Positions 9,096-16,728 of a DNA stretch of 64,000 bases are shown here, piece after piece (position 1 is the stretch's first letter; each line of letters begins with the position of its first letter). This stretch comes from Phytoactinopolyspora limicola (lineage in GTDB: Bacteria > Actinomycetota > Actinomycetes > Jiangellales > Jiangellaceae), in the NCBI RefSeq assembly GCF_011320225.1, contig NZ_JAAOEN010000001.1, positions 911,652-975,651 of the forward strand, read 5' to 3'. Both the position numbers and the translations under genes were made by a program. The notes under the pieces were generated by a model. It did not search any database. It was given only the letters and a program-made list of their open reading frames with translations, and had not been told where the DNA came from.

Positions 9096-10748
9096 TCAGC
9101 ACACCTCGTCGATGAGCTGGGCGCCCTCGGCCTCTGTGGGCTGATCGGTCCCGGTTTCAGCGGGTTGATCGGTATCGATGGTTCCCGTTTCGGTGCCGTG
9201 CTCGGCCGGAGCGTCGGTGCCATCCGTCAGGTCGGTGCCGTCCGTCAGGTCGGTATCGCCGGAGGTGTCTGCTCCGATGTCGGTGATCGGGGTGTCGCCC
9301 TCGTCGGTACCGTCTGGTGGTGTGGTTGACCCGCCGGCGGGTTCCTCCGGAGGTTCGAGCGACTCCCGTACGAACTGCCGCATCAGCTCGAAATCGGGAG
9401 AACGGTACTGGATGACTTCGTCGGTGAAGGGGAGGCTACGCATCTCGCCTTTCTGGACGCGTAACGCCAGCTCGGCGAAGTCTTCGAGACGTCGTTGCCC
9501 TATATCGGTGCTGATGTTCTGCCGCACCGCGTACTCCAGTTGTAGGTAGCGGGTGAGGAGCCGGAACGGGTCGGTCTGCTCGGCGATAGCGCCGATCAGG
9601 CAGCGCTGCCGGCGCATTCTCTCGTAATCGTCGGACACTGGCGGTGGGCCGCAGCGCGCCCGGGCGAACCACAGGGCCTCGCCGCCGGTGAGCCGCTGCT
9701 CGTCACCTTCGTCGATCCAGGCCCGAGGCTCTGTGCAGGTGCCCCACGGGGTGGCACGAGTACCCATGGGGATCGCGTACGGCACGTCGATGACGACACC
9801 ACCGAGTGCATCCACGAGAGCCTTGAAGCCATCGAGGTTGACCATGACGTAGTAGTCGATATCGAGGCCGAGTGCCTCGCCCACCGCGAGTTTGGTCGCC
9901 TCGGCACCGGGGTCGTTGATGCCGTCGAAGTAGTCGGGGAACTGCGGCGGGATGTTGTTGTAGATCGACGAGATCCAGTACTCGGCCTCCGGCGTGCCAC
10001 GAAAGCCATCCGGGTAGGCGTCGCGGAGGGGGCCGTCCGGGAAGGGGGTGTGCTGGAGGTTGCGTGGGATCGAGAACAAGGCGGTGTCGCCGGTGCCGGT
10101 GTCGATGCTGGCCACCATGATCGTGTCGGCGCGCACCCCCTCGCGGTGCTCGTCGGCGTCGGAGCCGAGGATGAGCACGTTGACGCGGTCTTTTCCGGCC
10201 CATGGGTCTTCGTCGGTTGAGTTTTCCGGGATGGTGAGGCTGTGCCGTTCTTCTTCGTCAGGGAAGACCGACTGGATGAAGTCGCGTTGGGTGAAGGCGT
10301 AGTGCGAACCGATCCCCATGGGGGTGAGCACGGCCGAGGCGACCACGATGACCAGGAACGCGGCCAGCCACCGCCGGGGTGCCGACAGTCCGCGTGGTTC
10401 CAGCAGATAGAAGCTGACGAGGGCGACGAGCAGCCAGGTTGCGGCGACGGCGATGAGCCCGTAGCCGATGACGTTGACGCGATCCGCGTCGGTGCCGAGC
10501 CGGACCAGCCGGGTCTGCCCGGCTTGCCAGACGTAGAAGACGACGGCCGCCACGCCGGCGAGGAAGATGCCGAGAACGAGATAGCCGATGCGACGCCGTC
10601 CGGCCAGGATCAACCCCAGGCCGGGAACGATCACGCCCAAGACGGAGCGGCCGAGGAAGCGGCCGTACCCAGCACTGTTCGGCGGTGGCGTTGACCCTGC
10701 CCCGCCGCTCCGGGCGCTCGAGCGATCTTGTCGGCTCATTGCTGTCAT
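9096..10748 (-). CDS. LytR-CpsA-Psr (LCP) family cell-wall glycopolymer transferase
   Basis: A 550-residue membrane protein. Residues ~30-146 hold four hydrophobic segments (about 32-50, 55-72, 93-115, 128-146), more than the single anchor of classical LCP proteins. The extracytoplasmic LCP domain runs from ~185 to ~400 with VNVLILGSDAD, RADTIMVASID, the SIPRNL arginine motif (residue ~229) and the YERMRRQRCLI motif (~375-385). LCP enzymes move undecaprenyl-linked polymers (teichoic acid, arabinogalactan, capsule) to peptidoglycan. The last ~80 residues are an acidic Thr/Asp/Gly tail with a repeated TDLTDG unit. The family assignment is firm; the polymer is unknown. Confidence 0.9.
   Translation of the reverse strand: MTAMSRQDRSSARSGGAGSTPPPNSAGYGRFLGRSVLGVIVPGLGLILAGRRRIGYLVLGIFLAGVAAVVFYVWQAGQTRLVRLGTDADRVNVIGYGLIAVAATWLLVALVSFYLLEPRGLSAPRRWLAAFLVIVVASAVLTPMGIGSHYAFTQRDFIQSVFPDEEERHSLTIPENSTDEDPWAGKDRVNVLILGSDADEHREGVRADTIMVASIDTGTGDTALFSIPRNLQHTPFPDGPLRDAYPDGFRGTPEAEYWISSIYNNIPPQFPDYFDGINDPGAEATKLAVGEALGLDIDYYVMVNLDGFKALVDALGGVVIDVPYAIPMGTRATPWGTCTEPRAWIDEGDEQRLTGGEALWFARARCGPPPVSDDYERMRRQRCLIGAIAEQTDPFRLLTRYLQLEYAVRQNISTDIGQRRLEDFAELALRVQKGEMRSLPFTDEVIQYRSPDFELMRQFVRESLEPPEEPAGGSTTPPDGTDEGDTPITDIGADTSGDTDLTDGTDLTDGTDAPAEHGTETGTIDTDQPAETGTDQPTEAEGAQLIDEVC
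9213..9254 (-). repeat. 18-bp tandem repeat in LCP tail
   Basis: Two and a third copies of an 18-bp unit (GTCGGTGCCRTCCGTCAG on the plus strand) encode the repeated TDLTDG segment of the acidic tail. This is a short coding repeat likely to vary in copy number between strains. Confidence 0.7.
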
Positions 10749-10811
10749 TCTGCCGGACCCGCTCGGGCCACGGACAGCACGTGTCTGTTTTGTTGATCAC
10801 CGCTGGGGTGA

Positions 10812-11393
10812 TCACGTGGTGGTGCTCAGCGTCCAGAGCCCTGGATACTCGGTTACGACGCCGTCGGAGTCGACCTGAAGATCGGCCCTGAAGTCGCCGG
10901 ACTCGTAGCGGTAGCCGGCGCCGTGATCGAGCCTGGTGTACCGCTGGTTGGATGTGGTGACCGACAGGTGTGGGTAGAACTGGACGTAGACCGCGCGAAT
11001 GTCGACCGACTGACCGGGATCAAGGCCGAGCCGGCGGATCGGCAGGGTGTTGGTGAACGGTGTCAGTGCGATGTCCACGTCGACGCAGCCGGCTAGGTCA
11101 GGGCGCGGTGTGCCGTCCGGGTGTTTCCAGCCGTCGGTGTCGTCCCGGAGGAGGGCCAGCGGTGGTTCGCCGGCTGCCTGGACGGTGAGACGCCAGGTGC
11201 GCCAAGCGGTGTCGCAGTTGATCTCGTATGCGATCCGGGTGGGCCGGGCCTCGGCGGCGATGATGACGCCGTCGGCGGTGATGGTGTGGCCGTCGGAGTG
11301 CACGGACAGATGTTCGGCGCCGGGCCAGCGGTGAGGTGTCCAGAGCAGTTCGCGGTTCAGCCTGGACTGGGATGTGGGATGTGGTTGGTACAT
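10812..11393 (-). CDS. Putative glycolipid-binding family protein
   Basis: A 193-residue cytoplasmic protein of the putative glycolipid-binding family (PF06475). Family hallmarks are visible: WPGAEHLSV near the start, AYEINCDTAWRTWRLTV, the strongly conserved LAGCVDVDIALTPFTNTLP followed by IRRLGLDPGQ, and a C-terminal VDSDGVVTEYPGLW. The biochemical role is unproven; the family name rests on a structural resemblance to lipid carriers. It is divergent from a CGNR-type regulator, with a shared operator-like sequence between them, so the regulator may control this gene. Confidence 0.8.
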   Translation of the reverse strand: MYQPHPTSQSRLNRELLWTPHRWPGAEHLSVHSDGHTITADGVIIAAEARPTRIAYEINCDTAWRTWRLTVQAAGEPPLALLRDDTDGWKHPDGTPRPDLAGCVDVDIALTPFTNTLPIRRLGLDPGQSVDIRAVYVQFYPHLSVTTSNQRYTRLDHGAGYRYESGDFRADLQVDSDGVVTEYPGLWTLSTTT

Positions 11394-11439
11394 GGCGACC
11401 TCCCTGTTCTCCGCCGAGCGCTCGCGTCGAGCTCGACGC

Positions 11440-11465
11440 TAACCGGTAAATCTAATAGTCAGTTA
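11440..11465. promoter_or_regulatory. Candidate CGNR-regulator operator
   Basis: TAACCG (11440-11445) and CAGTTA (11460-11465) form an imperfect inverted repeat around an AATCTAAT core (11449-11456). The same plan, TCACTG-N16-CAGTGA with AATCTAAT in the spacer, occurs before the second CGNR gene at 55.9 kb. Two GTTAAC palindromes (11463-11468, 11509-11514) lie nearby. It sits in the 112-bp divergent spacer. Confidence 0.45.
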
Positions 11466-11505
11466 ACAAGGTCTGGCGAGCATATGCAACCTGTAAACTT
11501 CGTGA

Positions 11506-12021
11506 ATGGTTAACGACGGGCCTGGGCAGGCGGCACCCGACCGTCTGGAAGCGGTACGTGAGCTCCTCAATACCTGGCTGATCCCCAACGACACCCGAAC
11601 CCCCGAAGACCGGTTCGACGCCTACGCCACCCAACAGCACCTTGCGCCCCCCGAACGTGACCAGATCCGGCGGCTCCGGGACGAGCTGCGAATCGCCGTC
11701 GAACGTCCCGACGACGCACCGGGCATCCTGAATGGCTGGATCGAGCGGCTAGACGTCCGCCCCGCCGTCGGCCCGGACGGGATCGGCTACCAGCATCGGG
11801 CCGGGACCGTCGGGCAGCTCGTGGTCGCCTGCCTCGATGCGGTGGCCGCCGGCCGGTGGCGCCGGCTGAAAGCCTGCCCGGACTGCCGGTGGGTGTTCTA
11901 CGACCACACCCGCAACGCTGGCAAGAGGTGGTGCCTGATGACGGCGGGTGGCCCCGGCGGGCGCTCGTGCGGCAGCATCGCCAAAGTGCGCGCCCACCGT
12001 CGGCGGACCCGTGGTGAATGA
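11506..12021 (+). CDS. CGNR zinc-finger (ABATE-domain) transcriptional regulator, variant finger
   Basis: A 171-residue protein with an N-terminal ligand-binding-like (ABATE) region and a C-terminal CGNR-type zinc finger: CPDC, then WC, then a final Cys followed by a basic KVRAHRRRTRGE tail. The usual CGN(R) tetrapeptide is CGSI here, and about nine Gly-rich residues (TAGGPGGRS) separate the third Cys from the fourth, so the finger is atypical. These proteins are putative transcriptional regulators, mostly in actinobacteria. It is divergent from the glycolipid-binding-family gene, its most likely target. Confidence 0.8.
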   Translation: MVNDGPGQAAPDRLEAVRELLNTWLIPNDTRTPEDRFDAYATQQHLAPPERDQIRRLRDELRIAVERPDDAPGILNGWIERLDVRPAVGPDGIGYQHRAGTVGQLVVACLDAVAAGRWRRLKACPDCRWVFYDHTRNAGKRWCLMTAGGPGGRSCGSIAKVRAHRRRTRGE

Positions 12022-12075
12022 CCGCCGGCAACAGCGTGCCCGCCGAGTGTGCGTGTTTCCGGATCCGGGGGGACA

Positions 12076-13731
12076 ATGGGTCGCGTGACTGACGGACCGC
12101 TGATCGTGCAGAGCGACAAAACGCTGCTGCTCGAGGTCGACCACGACGACGCCGAGGCCTGCCGGCGGGCCATCGCGCCGTTCGCCGAACTAGAGCGCTC
12201 ACCGGAGCACGTCCACACCTACCGGTTGACCCCCTTGGGCCTGTGGAACGCACGGGCCGCCGGGCACGACGCCGAGCAGGTGATCGACACCCTGATGACC
12301 TACTCGCGTTACCCGGTGCCGCACGCCATGCTGGTCGACGTCGCCGAGACCATGGCACGATACGGCCGGTTACGGCTGGAGACCCACCCGGCGCACGGGC
12401 TTGTCCTCCACAGCAGCGACCGGCCGGTGCTGGAAGAGGTGCTGCGATCCAAACGGATCAAGCCGCTGGTCGCGGCGCGCCTTGACGCGGACACCGTCGT
12501 GGTGCACCCATCGCAACGAGGCAATCTCAAGCAGGCGCTGATCAAACTTGGCTGGCCGGCCGAAGACATGGCCGGCTACGTCGACGGCGAGGCCCACGAG
12601 ATCGATCTCGACGAGGCCAGTTGGCAGCTGCGGACCTACCAGAAGGAAGCCGCCGACGGTTTCTGGCACGGTGGCTCGGGTGTCGTGGTCCTCCCTTGCG
12701 GCGCTGGCAAAACCCTCGTCGGCGCGGCCGCCATGGCCCAGGCCCGCAGCACCACCCTGATCCTCGTCACCAACACCGTCGCCGCCAGGCAATGGCGCGA
12801 CGAACTGATCCGCCGAACCTCCCTGACCGAGGACGAGATCGGCGAGTACTCCGGATCGAAGAAGGAGATCCGCCCGGTCACCATCGCCACATACCAGGTC
12901 ATGACTACTCGTCGCAAAGGCACGTACACCCACCTGGAACTGTTCGAGGCGCGCGACTGGGGCTTGATCATCTACGACGAGGTCCACCTGTTGCCGGCTC
13001 CCATCTTCCGAATGACCGCCGACCTTCAGGCACGGCGCCGGTTAGGACTGACCGCGACGCTTGTGCGGGAGGACGGACGCGAGGACGACGTGTTCACCTT
13101 GATCGGACCGAAGCGCTACGACGCCCCCTGGAAGGAGATCGAAAACCAGGGTTACATCGCGCCGGCCGACTGCGTCGAGGTCCGAGTCACCCTCTCGGAG
13201 GGGGAACGGCTGGCCTATGCGACGGCTGAGGCGGACGAGCGATACCGGCTGGCGTCGTGCACCGAGTCCAAAACCCGCGTGGTCGAGGAGCTGGTTCGGC
13301 TGCACAAGGCCGATCAGACACTCGTCATCGGCCAGTACATCGACCAGCTCGACGAGTTCGGTGAGCGGCTGAACGCGCCCGTCATCAAGGGGGAGACACC
13401 AGTGCGCGAGCGGCAGCGGCTGTTCGACGCGTTCCGGGCTGGTGAACTGACGGCACTCGTGGTGAGCAAGGTAGCCAACTTCTCCATCGACCTTCCGGAG
13501 GCCAGCGTCGCGATCCAGGTGTCCGGGACGTTCGGATCGCGGCAGGAAGAGGCCCAGCGGCTGGGCCGGATCTTGCGGCCCAAGTCCGACGGCCGGACTG
13601 CCCGGTTCTACTCGGTGATCGCCCGCGACACCATCGACCAGGAGTACGCCCAGCACCGGCAGCGGTTCCTGGCCGAGCAGGGGTATGCCTACCAGATCGC
13701 CGACGCCGAGGAGCTCCTCTCCGGCGAGTAA
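12076..13731 (+). CDS. XPB/Rad25-type 3'-5' DNA helicase
   Basis: A superfamily-2 helicase of the bacterial XPB group (~551 aa from this ATG). The N-terminus GPLIVQSDKTLLLEVDH matches the actinobacterial family. Walker A is LPCGAGKT (Lys ~212), the DEVH box is IIYDEVH (~301-304), motif III is LGLTATLVREDGRE, and the C-terminal RecA domain has SGTFGSRQEEAQRLGRILRP. XPB unwinds DNA in nucleotide excision repair; the bacterial forms are thought to act in repair. The frame is open from a GTG at 12049. ATG 12076 follows a GGGGGGAC run closely, and GTG 12085 is an equally plausible start. It is convergent with the HelD gene. Confidence 0.9.
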   Translation: MGRVTDGPLIVQSDKTLLLEVDHDDAEACRRAIAPFAELERSPEHVHTYRLTPLGLWNARAAGHDAEQVIDTLMTYSRYPVPHAMLVDVAETMARYGRLRLETHPAHGLVLHSSDRPVLEEVLRSKRIKPLVAARLDADTVVVHPSQRGNLKQALIKLGWPAEDMAGYVDGEAHEIDLDEASWQLRTYQKEAADGFWHGGSGVVVLPCGAGKTLVGAAAMAQARSTTLILVTNTVAARQWRDELIRRTSLTEDEIGEYSGSKKEIRPVTIATYQVMTTRRKGTYTHLELFEARDWGLIIYDEVHLLPAPIFRMTADLQARRRLGLTATLVREDGREDDVFTLIGPKRYDAPWKEIENQGYIAPADCVEVRVTLSEGERLAYATAEADERYRLASCTESKTRVVEELVRLHKADQTLVIGQYIDQLDEFGERLNAPVIKGETPVRERQRLFDAFRAGELTALVVSKVANFSIDLPEASVAIQVSGTFGSRQEEAQRLGRILRPKSDGRTARFYSVIARDTIDQEYAQHRQRFLAEQGYAYQIADAEELLSGE

Positions 13732-13741
13732 CCCACGGGCG

Positions 13742-13850
13742 CTGGCCCGGTTGCCTGGCCCGGTTGCCTGGCCCGGGGCAGGTGTCGGGGCAGGTGTCGG
13801 GGCAGGTGTCGGGGCAGGTGTCGGGGCAGGTGTCAGGGCAGGGGGCAGGA
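13742..13850. repeat. Two adjacent minisatellites between convergent helicase genes
   Basis: First comes a 13-bp unit CTGGCCCGGTTGC in about 2.5 copies (13742-13776), then five perfect copies of the 12-bp unit GGGGCAGGTGTC (13775-13834), then degenerate copies up to the HelD stop codon. The repeats fill the whole intergenic space. Possible roles are transcription termination by G-rich RNA or simple replication slippage. Confidence 0.85.
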
Positions 13851-15905
13851 TCAGGCGAACTCGGGTGGCAGGGGTTCGGCGTGGACGACGGTCAGCGTCG
13901 AGACGGCACGAGTCAGCACCACGTACAGGCGCCGCAAGCCCTGGGGTTCGGCGGCAACGATCCGTGCTGGCTCGACGACCACCACGTGGTCGTATTCCAG
14001 CCCCTTCGCCAGCGACGCCGGAACCAGCGTCAGCGGTGCGTCGTCCGCCAACCGTCCGTACCGCACACCGGCCGCCGCCATCTGGGTGGCCAGCTCGTCG
14101 AGCATGTCGTCCGCGGCGATGACGCCGGCGGATCCTGGCCGCTGCGCGACCTCGAGCAATGCGGCCGCGAGGACCGCGGAGAGGGTGGCGGGTTCGGCCG
14201 GGACGACGTCGAGCCGACCGGGATTGGACCGCACCGGCTGAGGTGGCTCGATGTTGGGTGCGATGGATGGCAACAACCGGGCGGCGAACTCCACAACCGT
14301 GGACGGCACCCGGTACCCGCGACGCAGCACTTCGATGTGTGCGTCGGACTGCTTGAGATGCGCCAGCGCTGTCGGCCACGATGCCGTCGCCCACGGGGTG
14401 GTGCCCTGAGCGATATCGCCGAGGACGGTGACCGAACCGCCGGCCGCCCGCCGGCCGACCGCCCGCAGTTGCATCGGCGACAGATCCTGTGCCTCGTCGA
14501 GGACGACATGGCCGGCGCCCGCGACCCGTTCCAAGACTCCAGCGGCTTCGTCGACGAGGACCGCATCGGCGGGTGTCCACGGGGCGGACTTCGGCCCTCG
14601 TGCGGGCCGCTTCCAGCTGATCGCTCGCTGCTCGTCGGCGGTGAGGATGCCGTTCGCCGCCGCGGCGAGGTGGTCGGCGTCGCCCAACAACCGGAGTATC
14701 ACCCTGACCGGATCGAGCGTGGGCCAGAGCGACTCGACGTACACCTTCATGGGCCGGGATCGGGCCACCGCGTTCTGCACCCGGTCATCGGTGATCTCGC
14801 CCGCGGCCTCCATGCGCAGGAGAACGCGGTGCGCGAGCCGTTGCGGTAGCAGCGCCCGCGCGGTGTCGTATCCGTCGCCACGGGCCCGCAGGGTGGTGAC
14901 CGCCTCGGCCGCCTCCGTCGCAGGCACTCGCCAGTTGCGGGTGCCGCGCGGTATCACCAGGGTCTCGGTGGGCTGGGCGACGTGTGACCACACCGCCCGG
15001 TAGATCACCTCAGCCATTCGGGCGTCGCCCTTGAGAGCCGCGACGGCGGGTGGGTCTTCGGTGCGCACGGGGACGGCGTCGATCAGCTCGGTCATGGTCG
15101 TCTGGCGTACGTCGACCTCCCCGAGGGTGGGCAAGACCTGGCCGATGTAGTGCAGGAACGCTCGGTTGGGGCCAATAACCAGCACGCCATTGCGCGACAA
15201 CCTGGTGCGGTAAGCGTGGAGGAGGTAGGCGGCTCGATGTAGTCCCACGGCCGTCTTGCCCGTTCCCGGTGCTCCCTGGACGCAGACCGACTCGTCCAGC
15301 CCGAGCCGTACGACGTCGTCCTGCTCGGGCTGGATGGTGGCGACGATGTCGCGCATAGGGCCGACGCGTGGGCGCTCGATCTCTTCGGTGAGAATGCGGC
15401 TGGTGGCCGGTGATTCGGTGGGATTGAGCAGGTGCTCGTCCTCGAACGAGGTCAGCTCACCGTCAGCGAAGCCATACCGGCGGCGTAGGGTCAGCCCTTG
15501 CGGATCGCGGAGGCTGGCCTGGTAGAACGTGCGCGATACTTCCGCGCGCCAGTCGATCACGATCGGATCGCCGGCCTGATCCATGACGTGGCGGCGACCG
15601 ATGTAGAACGTCTCCGGTGGTGGCTGGGCATGGTCGGATGCCGGCACGCTGGATTCCTCGGGGAGATCGTCATCGGGTGGTACCCGATCGATCCGGCCGA
15701 AGAACAGGGGCAACGACGGATCATCCTCCAGTGCCTTCGCGCGGCGATGTAGTGACGCCTTGAGGTACTCGGTGGATACGGCGTCACCGCCCTGGGCATT
15801 AAGCGACAGGGTCCGATCGCGCATGGCACGCAGATGTTCGCGGGCGCGTTTGAGGTAGTGGCTCTCGGCGGCGAGGGTGCGGGCGGTAGGCGCGTCGGCA
15901 GCCAT
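13851..15905 (-). CDS. helD: HelD-family RNA polymerase recycling ATPase (UvrD-like superfamily 1)
   Basis: A 684-residue SF1 ATPase. The N-terminal coiled-coil (SHYLKRAREHLRAMRD) is typical of HelD/HelR, which insert into RNA polymerase and strip it from DNA. Walker A is GAPGTGKT (211-218), Walker B is HVVLDEAQDLSP, and motif VI-like ARG and Thr occur in LYVVLTRAV near the end. HelD homologues recycle stalled polymerase and in some actinobacteria (HelR) give rifampicin tolerance. The start at 15905 has AGGAGG nine bases upstream, which is better than the longer frame to 16049. I looked for a rifampicin-associated element upstream and did not find one. The Hsp20 gene lies directly upstream on the same strand. 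Confidence 0.88.
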   Translation of the reverse strand: MAADAPTARTLAAESHYLKRAREHLRAMRDRTLSLNAQGGDAVSTEYLKASLHRRAKALEDDPSLPLFFGRIDRVPPDDDLPEESSVPASDHAQPPPETFYIGRRHVMDQAGDPIVIDWRAEVSRTFYQASLRDPQGLTLRRRYGFADGELTSFEDEHLLNPTESPATSRILTEEIERPRVGPMRDIVATIQPEQDDVVRLGLDESVCVQGAPGTGKTAVGLHRAAYLLHAYRTRLSRNGVLVIGPNRAFLHYIGQVLPTLGEVDVRQTTMTELIDAVPVRTEDPPAVAALKGDARMAEVIYRAVWSHVAQPTETLVIPRGTRNWRVPATEAAEAVTTLRARGDGYDTARALLPQRLAHRVLLRMEAAGEITDDRVQNAVARSRPMKVYVESLWPTLDPVRVILRLLGDADHLAAAANGILTADEQRAISWKRPARGPKSAPWTPADAVLVDEAAGVLERVAGAGHVVLDEAQDLSPMQLRAVGRRAAGGSVTVLGDIAQGTTPWATASWPTALAHLKQSDAHIEVLRRGYRVPSTVVEFAARLLPSIAPNIEPPQPVRSNPGRLDVVPAEPATLSAVLAAALLEVAQRPGSAGVIAADDMLDELATQMAAAGVRYGRLADDAPLTLVPASLAKGLEYDHVVVVEPARIVAAEPQGLRRLYVVLTRAVSTLTVVHAEPLPPEFA

Positions 15906-16070
15906 AAATACGGACCTCCTGGGGCTCGGCGGAAGAAGAAACGTTCCGACGGCCCGGGAATCCGGTCCGGTCGCGAAGAGCACAAGACAATAGCGACCGG
16001 CGAAGCGATGTGTCAATTCGCCTCGGAGGGTGGGGCAGCGCCATGCCACCCCACCCAGTGTGGAAGCGGG

Positions 16071-16493
16071 TCAGGCGGTTTTCGTGATCTCCACCTGGTG
16101 GGGCGAGGTGCCGGTGTAGATGCCGGCGATGGTGACGGTGAGGACGCCGGCGTCGTACGTCGCGGTCACCTTGGCGGGGTCGGCGGCCGTTGGAAGCGCC
16201 ACCGCGCGCCGGAAGCTGCCGTAGCGGACCTCGCGGATCCGTCTGCCGCCGTCCTGCTCGTCTCGGGTGTCTTTGCGCTCGCCCCGGACCACGAGGCTGC
16301 GGCCGTGGACCTCGACGGTGACGTCCTCGTCCGGGTTGACGCCTGGTAGGTCGAAGCGTGCGACGAGGTCGTCGCCGGCTCGATGGACATCGGCGGCCGG
16401 AGCGTGCTGGCCGGAGTCGGCCGGGACACCCCAGAACGACTGGACGACGCGGTCGAGGTCGGTGAACGGCCGGAATGCGAGTGTGGTGGTCAT
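16071..16493 (-). CDS. Hsp20/alpha-crystallin small heat-shock protein
   Basis: A 140-residue ATP-independent chaperone holdase. The alpha-crystallin domain spans ~35-130: DDLVARFDLPGVNPDEDV, VEVHGRSLVVRGER, the GSFRRAVALP motif and DAGVLTVTIAG (the A-x-x-x-G-V-L signature). The start is supported by GAAGGAGA seven bases upstream. A HAIR element 63-83 bp upstream predicts repression by HspR, as known for actinobacterial dnaK, clpB and mycobacterial acr2. The helD gene follows 165 bp downstream in the same direction. Confidence 0.95.
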   Translation of the reverse strand: MTTTLAFRPFTDLDRVVQSFWGVPADSGQHAPAADVHRAGDDLVARFDLPGVNPDEDVTVEVHGRSLVVRGERKDTRDEQDGGRRIREVRYGSFRRAVALPTAADPAKVTATYDAGVLTVTIAGIYTGTSPHQVEITKTA

Positions 16494-16555
16494 GCTGGAA
16501 TCTCCTTCTCTGGGCCATACCCGGCGCCGGTGGCGACCAGGTCTAACAAGTAGAA

Positions 16556-16576
16556 CTTGAGTGAAGGTGACTCAAT
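16556..16576. promoter_or_regulatory. HAIR element (HspR operator) of hsp20
   Basis: CTTGAGT (16556-16562), seven bases, then ACTCAAT (16570-16576). This matches the HspR-associated inverted repeat consensus CTTGAGT-N7-ACTCAAG at 13 of 14 positions with exact spacing. It overlaps a TTGAGT that could be the -35 of the hsp20 promoter, fitting a repressor. Confidence 0.85.
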
Positions 16577-16609
16577 TCCAGCGAGGTGTTCGCCCGGAGC
16601 GATCGGCCC

Positions 16610-16647
16610 GTCGGCCAGGTGTCGGCCAGGTGTCGGCCAGACCCCGG
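16610..16647. repeat. 11-bp tandem repeat upstream of hsp20
   Basis: Two perfect and one partial copy of GTCGGCCAGGT (16610-16640) and a decayed fourth. The core CAGGTGTCGG formed at unit junctions is also present in the 12-bp repeat at 13775-13834, on the other side of the helD-hsp20 pair. It lies in the spacer between hsp20 and the end of mrf. Confidence 0.7.
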
Positions 16648-16728
16648 CCAGCTCGTCTCGGCCGGCCCGCCTCGGCCGTCGGCCGGGAATCTCCGCCTCG
16701 ACGGCCCACCGCCGGAGCTCGGCTGCCT

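Noticed and set aside
13042-14580. A 512-codon minus-strand ORF with Pro-Ala-Pro-Thr repeats, and a 361-codon plus-strand ORF (13764-14849) with GQVS repeats
   Set aside because: Both are out-of-frame or antisense readings of the XPB and HelD genes and the minisatellite between them. The repeats are an effect of the tandem DNA.
15906-16049. Longer HelD start
   Set aside because: The added residues are not family-like, and AGGAGG is correctly spaced for the ATG at 15905.
15906-16070. Rifampicin-associated element upstream of helD
   Set aside because: I looked for the 19-bp inverted repeat known upstream of helR and other rifampicin-induced genes; nothing close is present.
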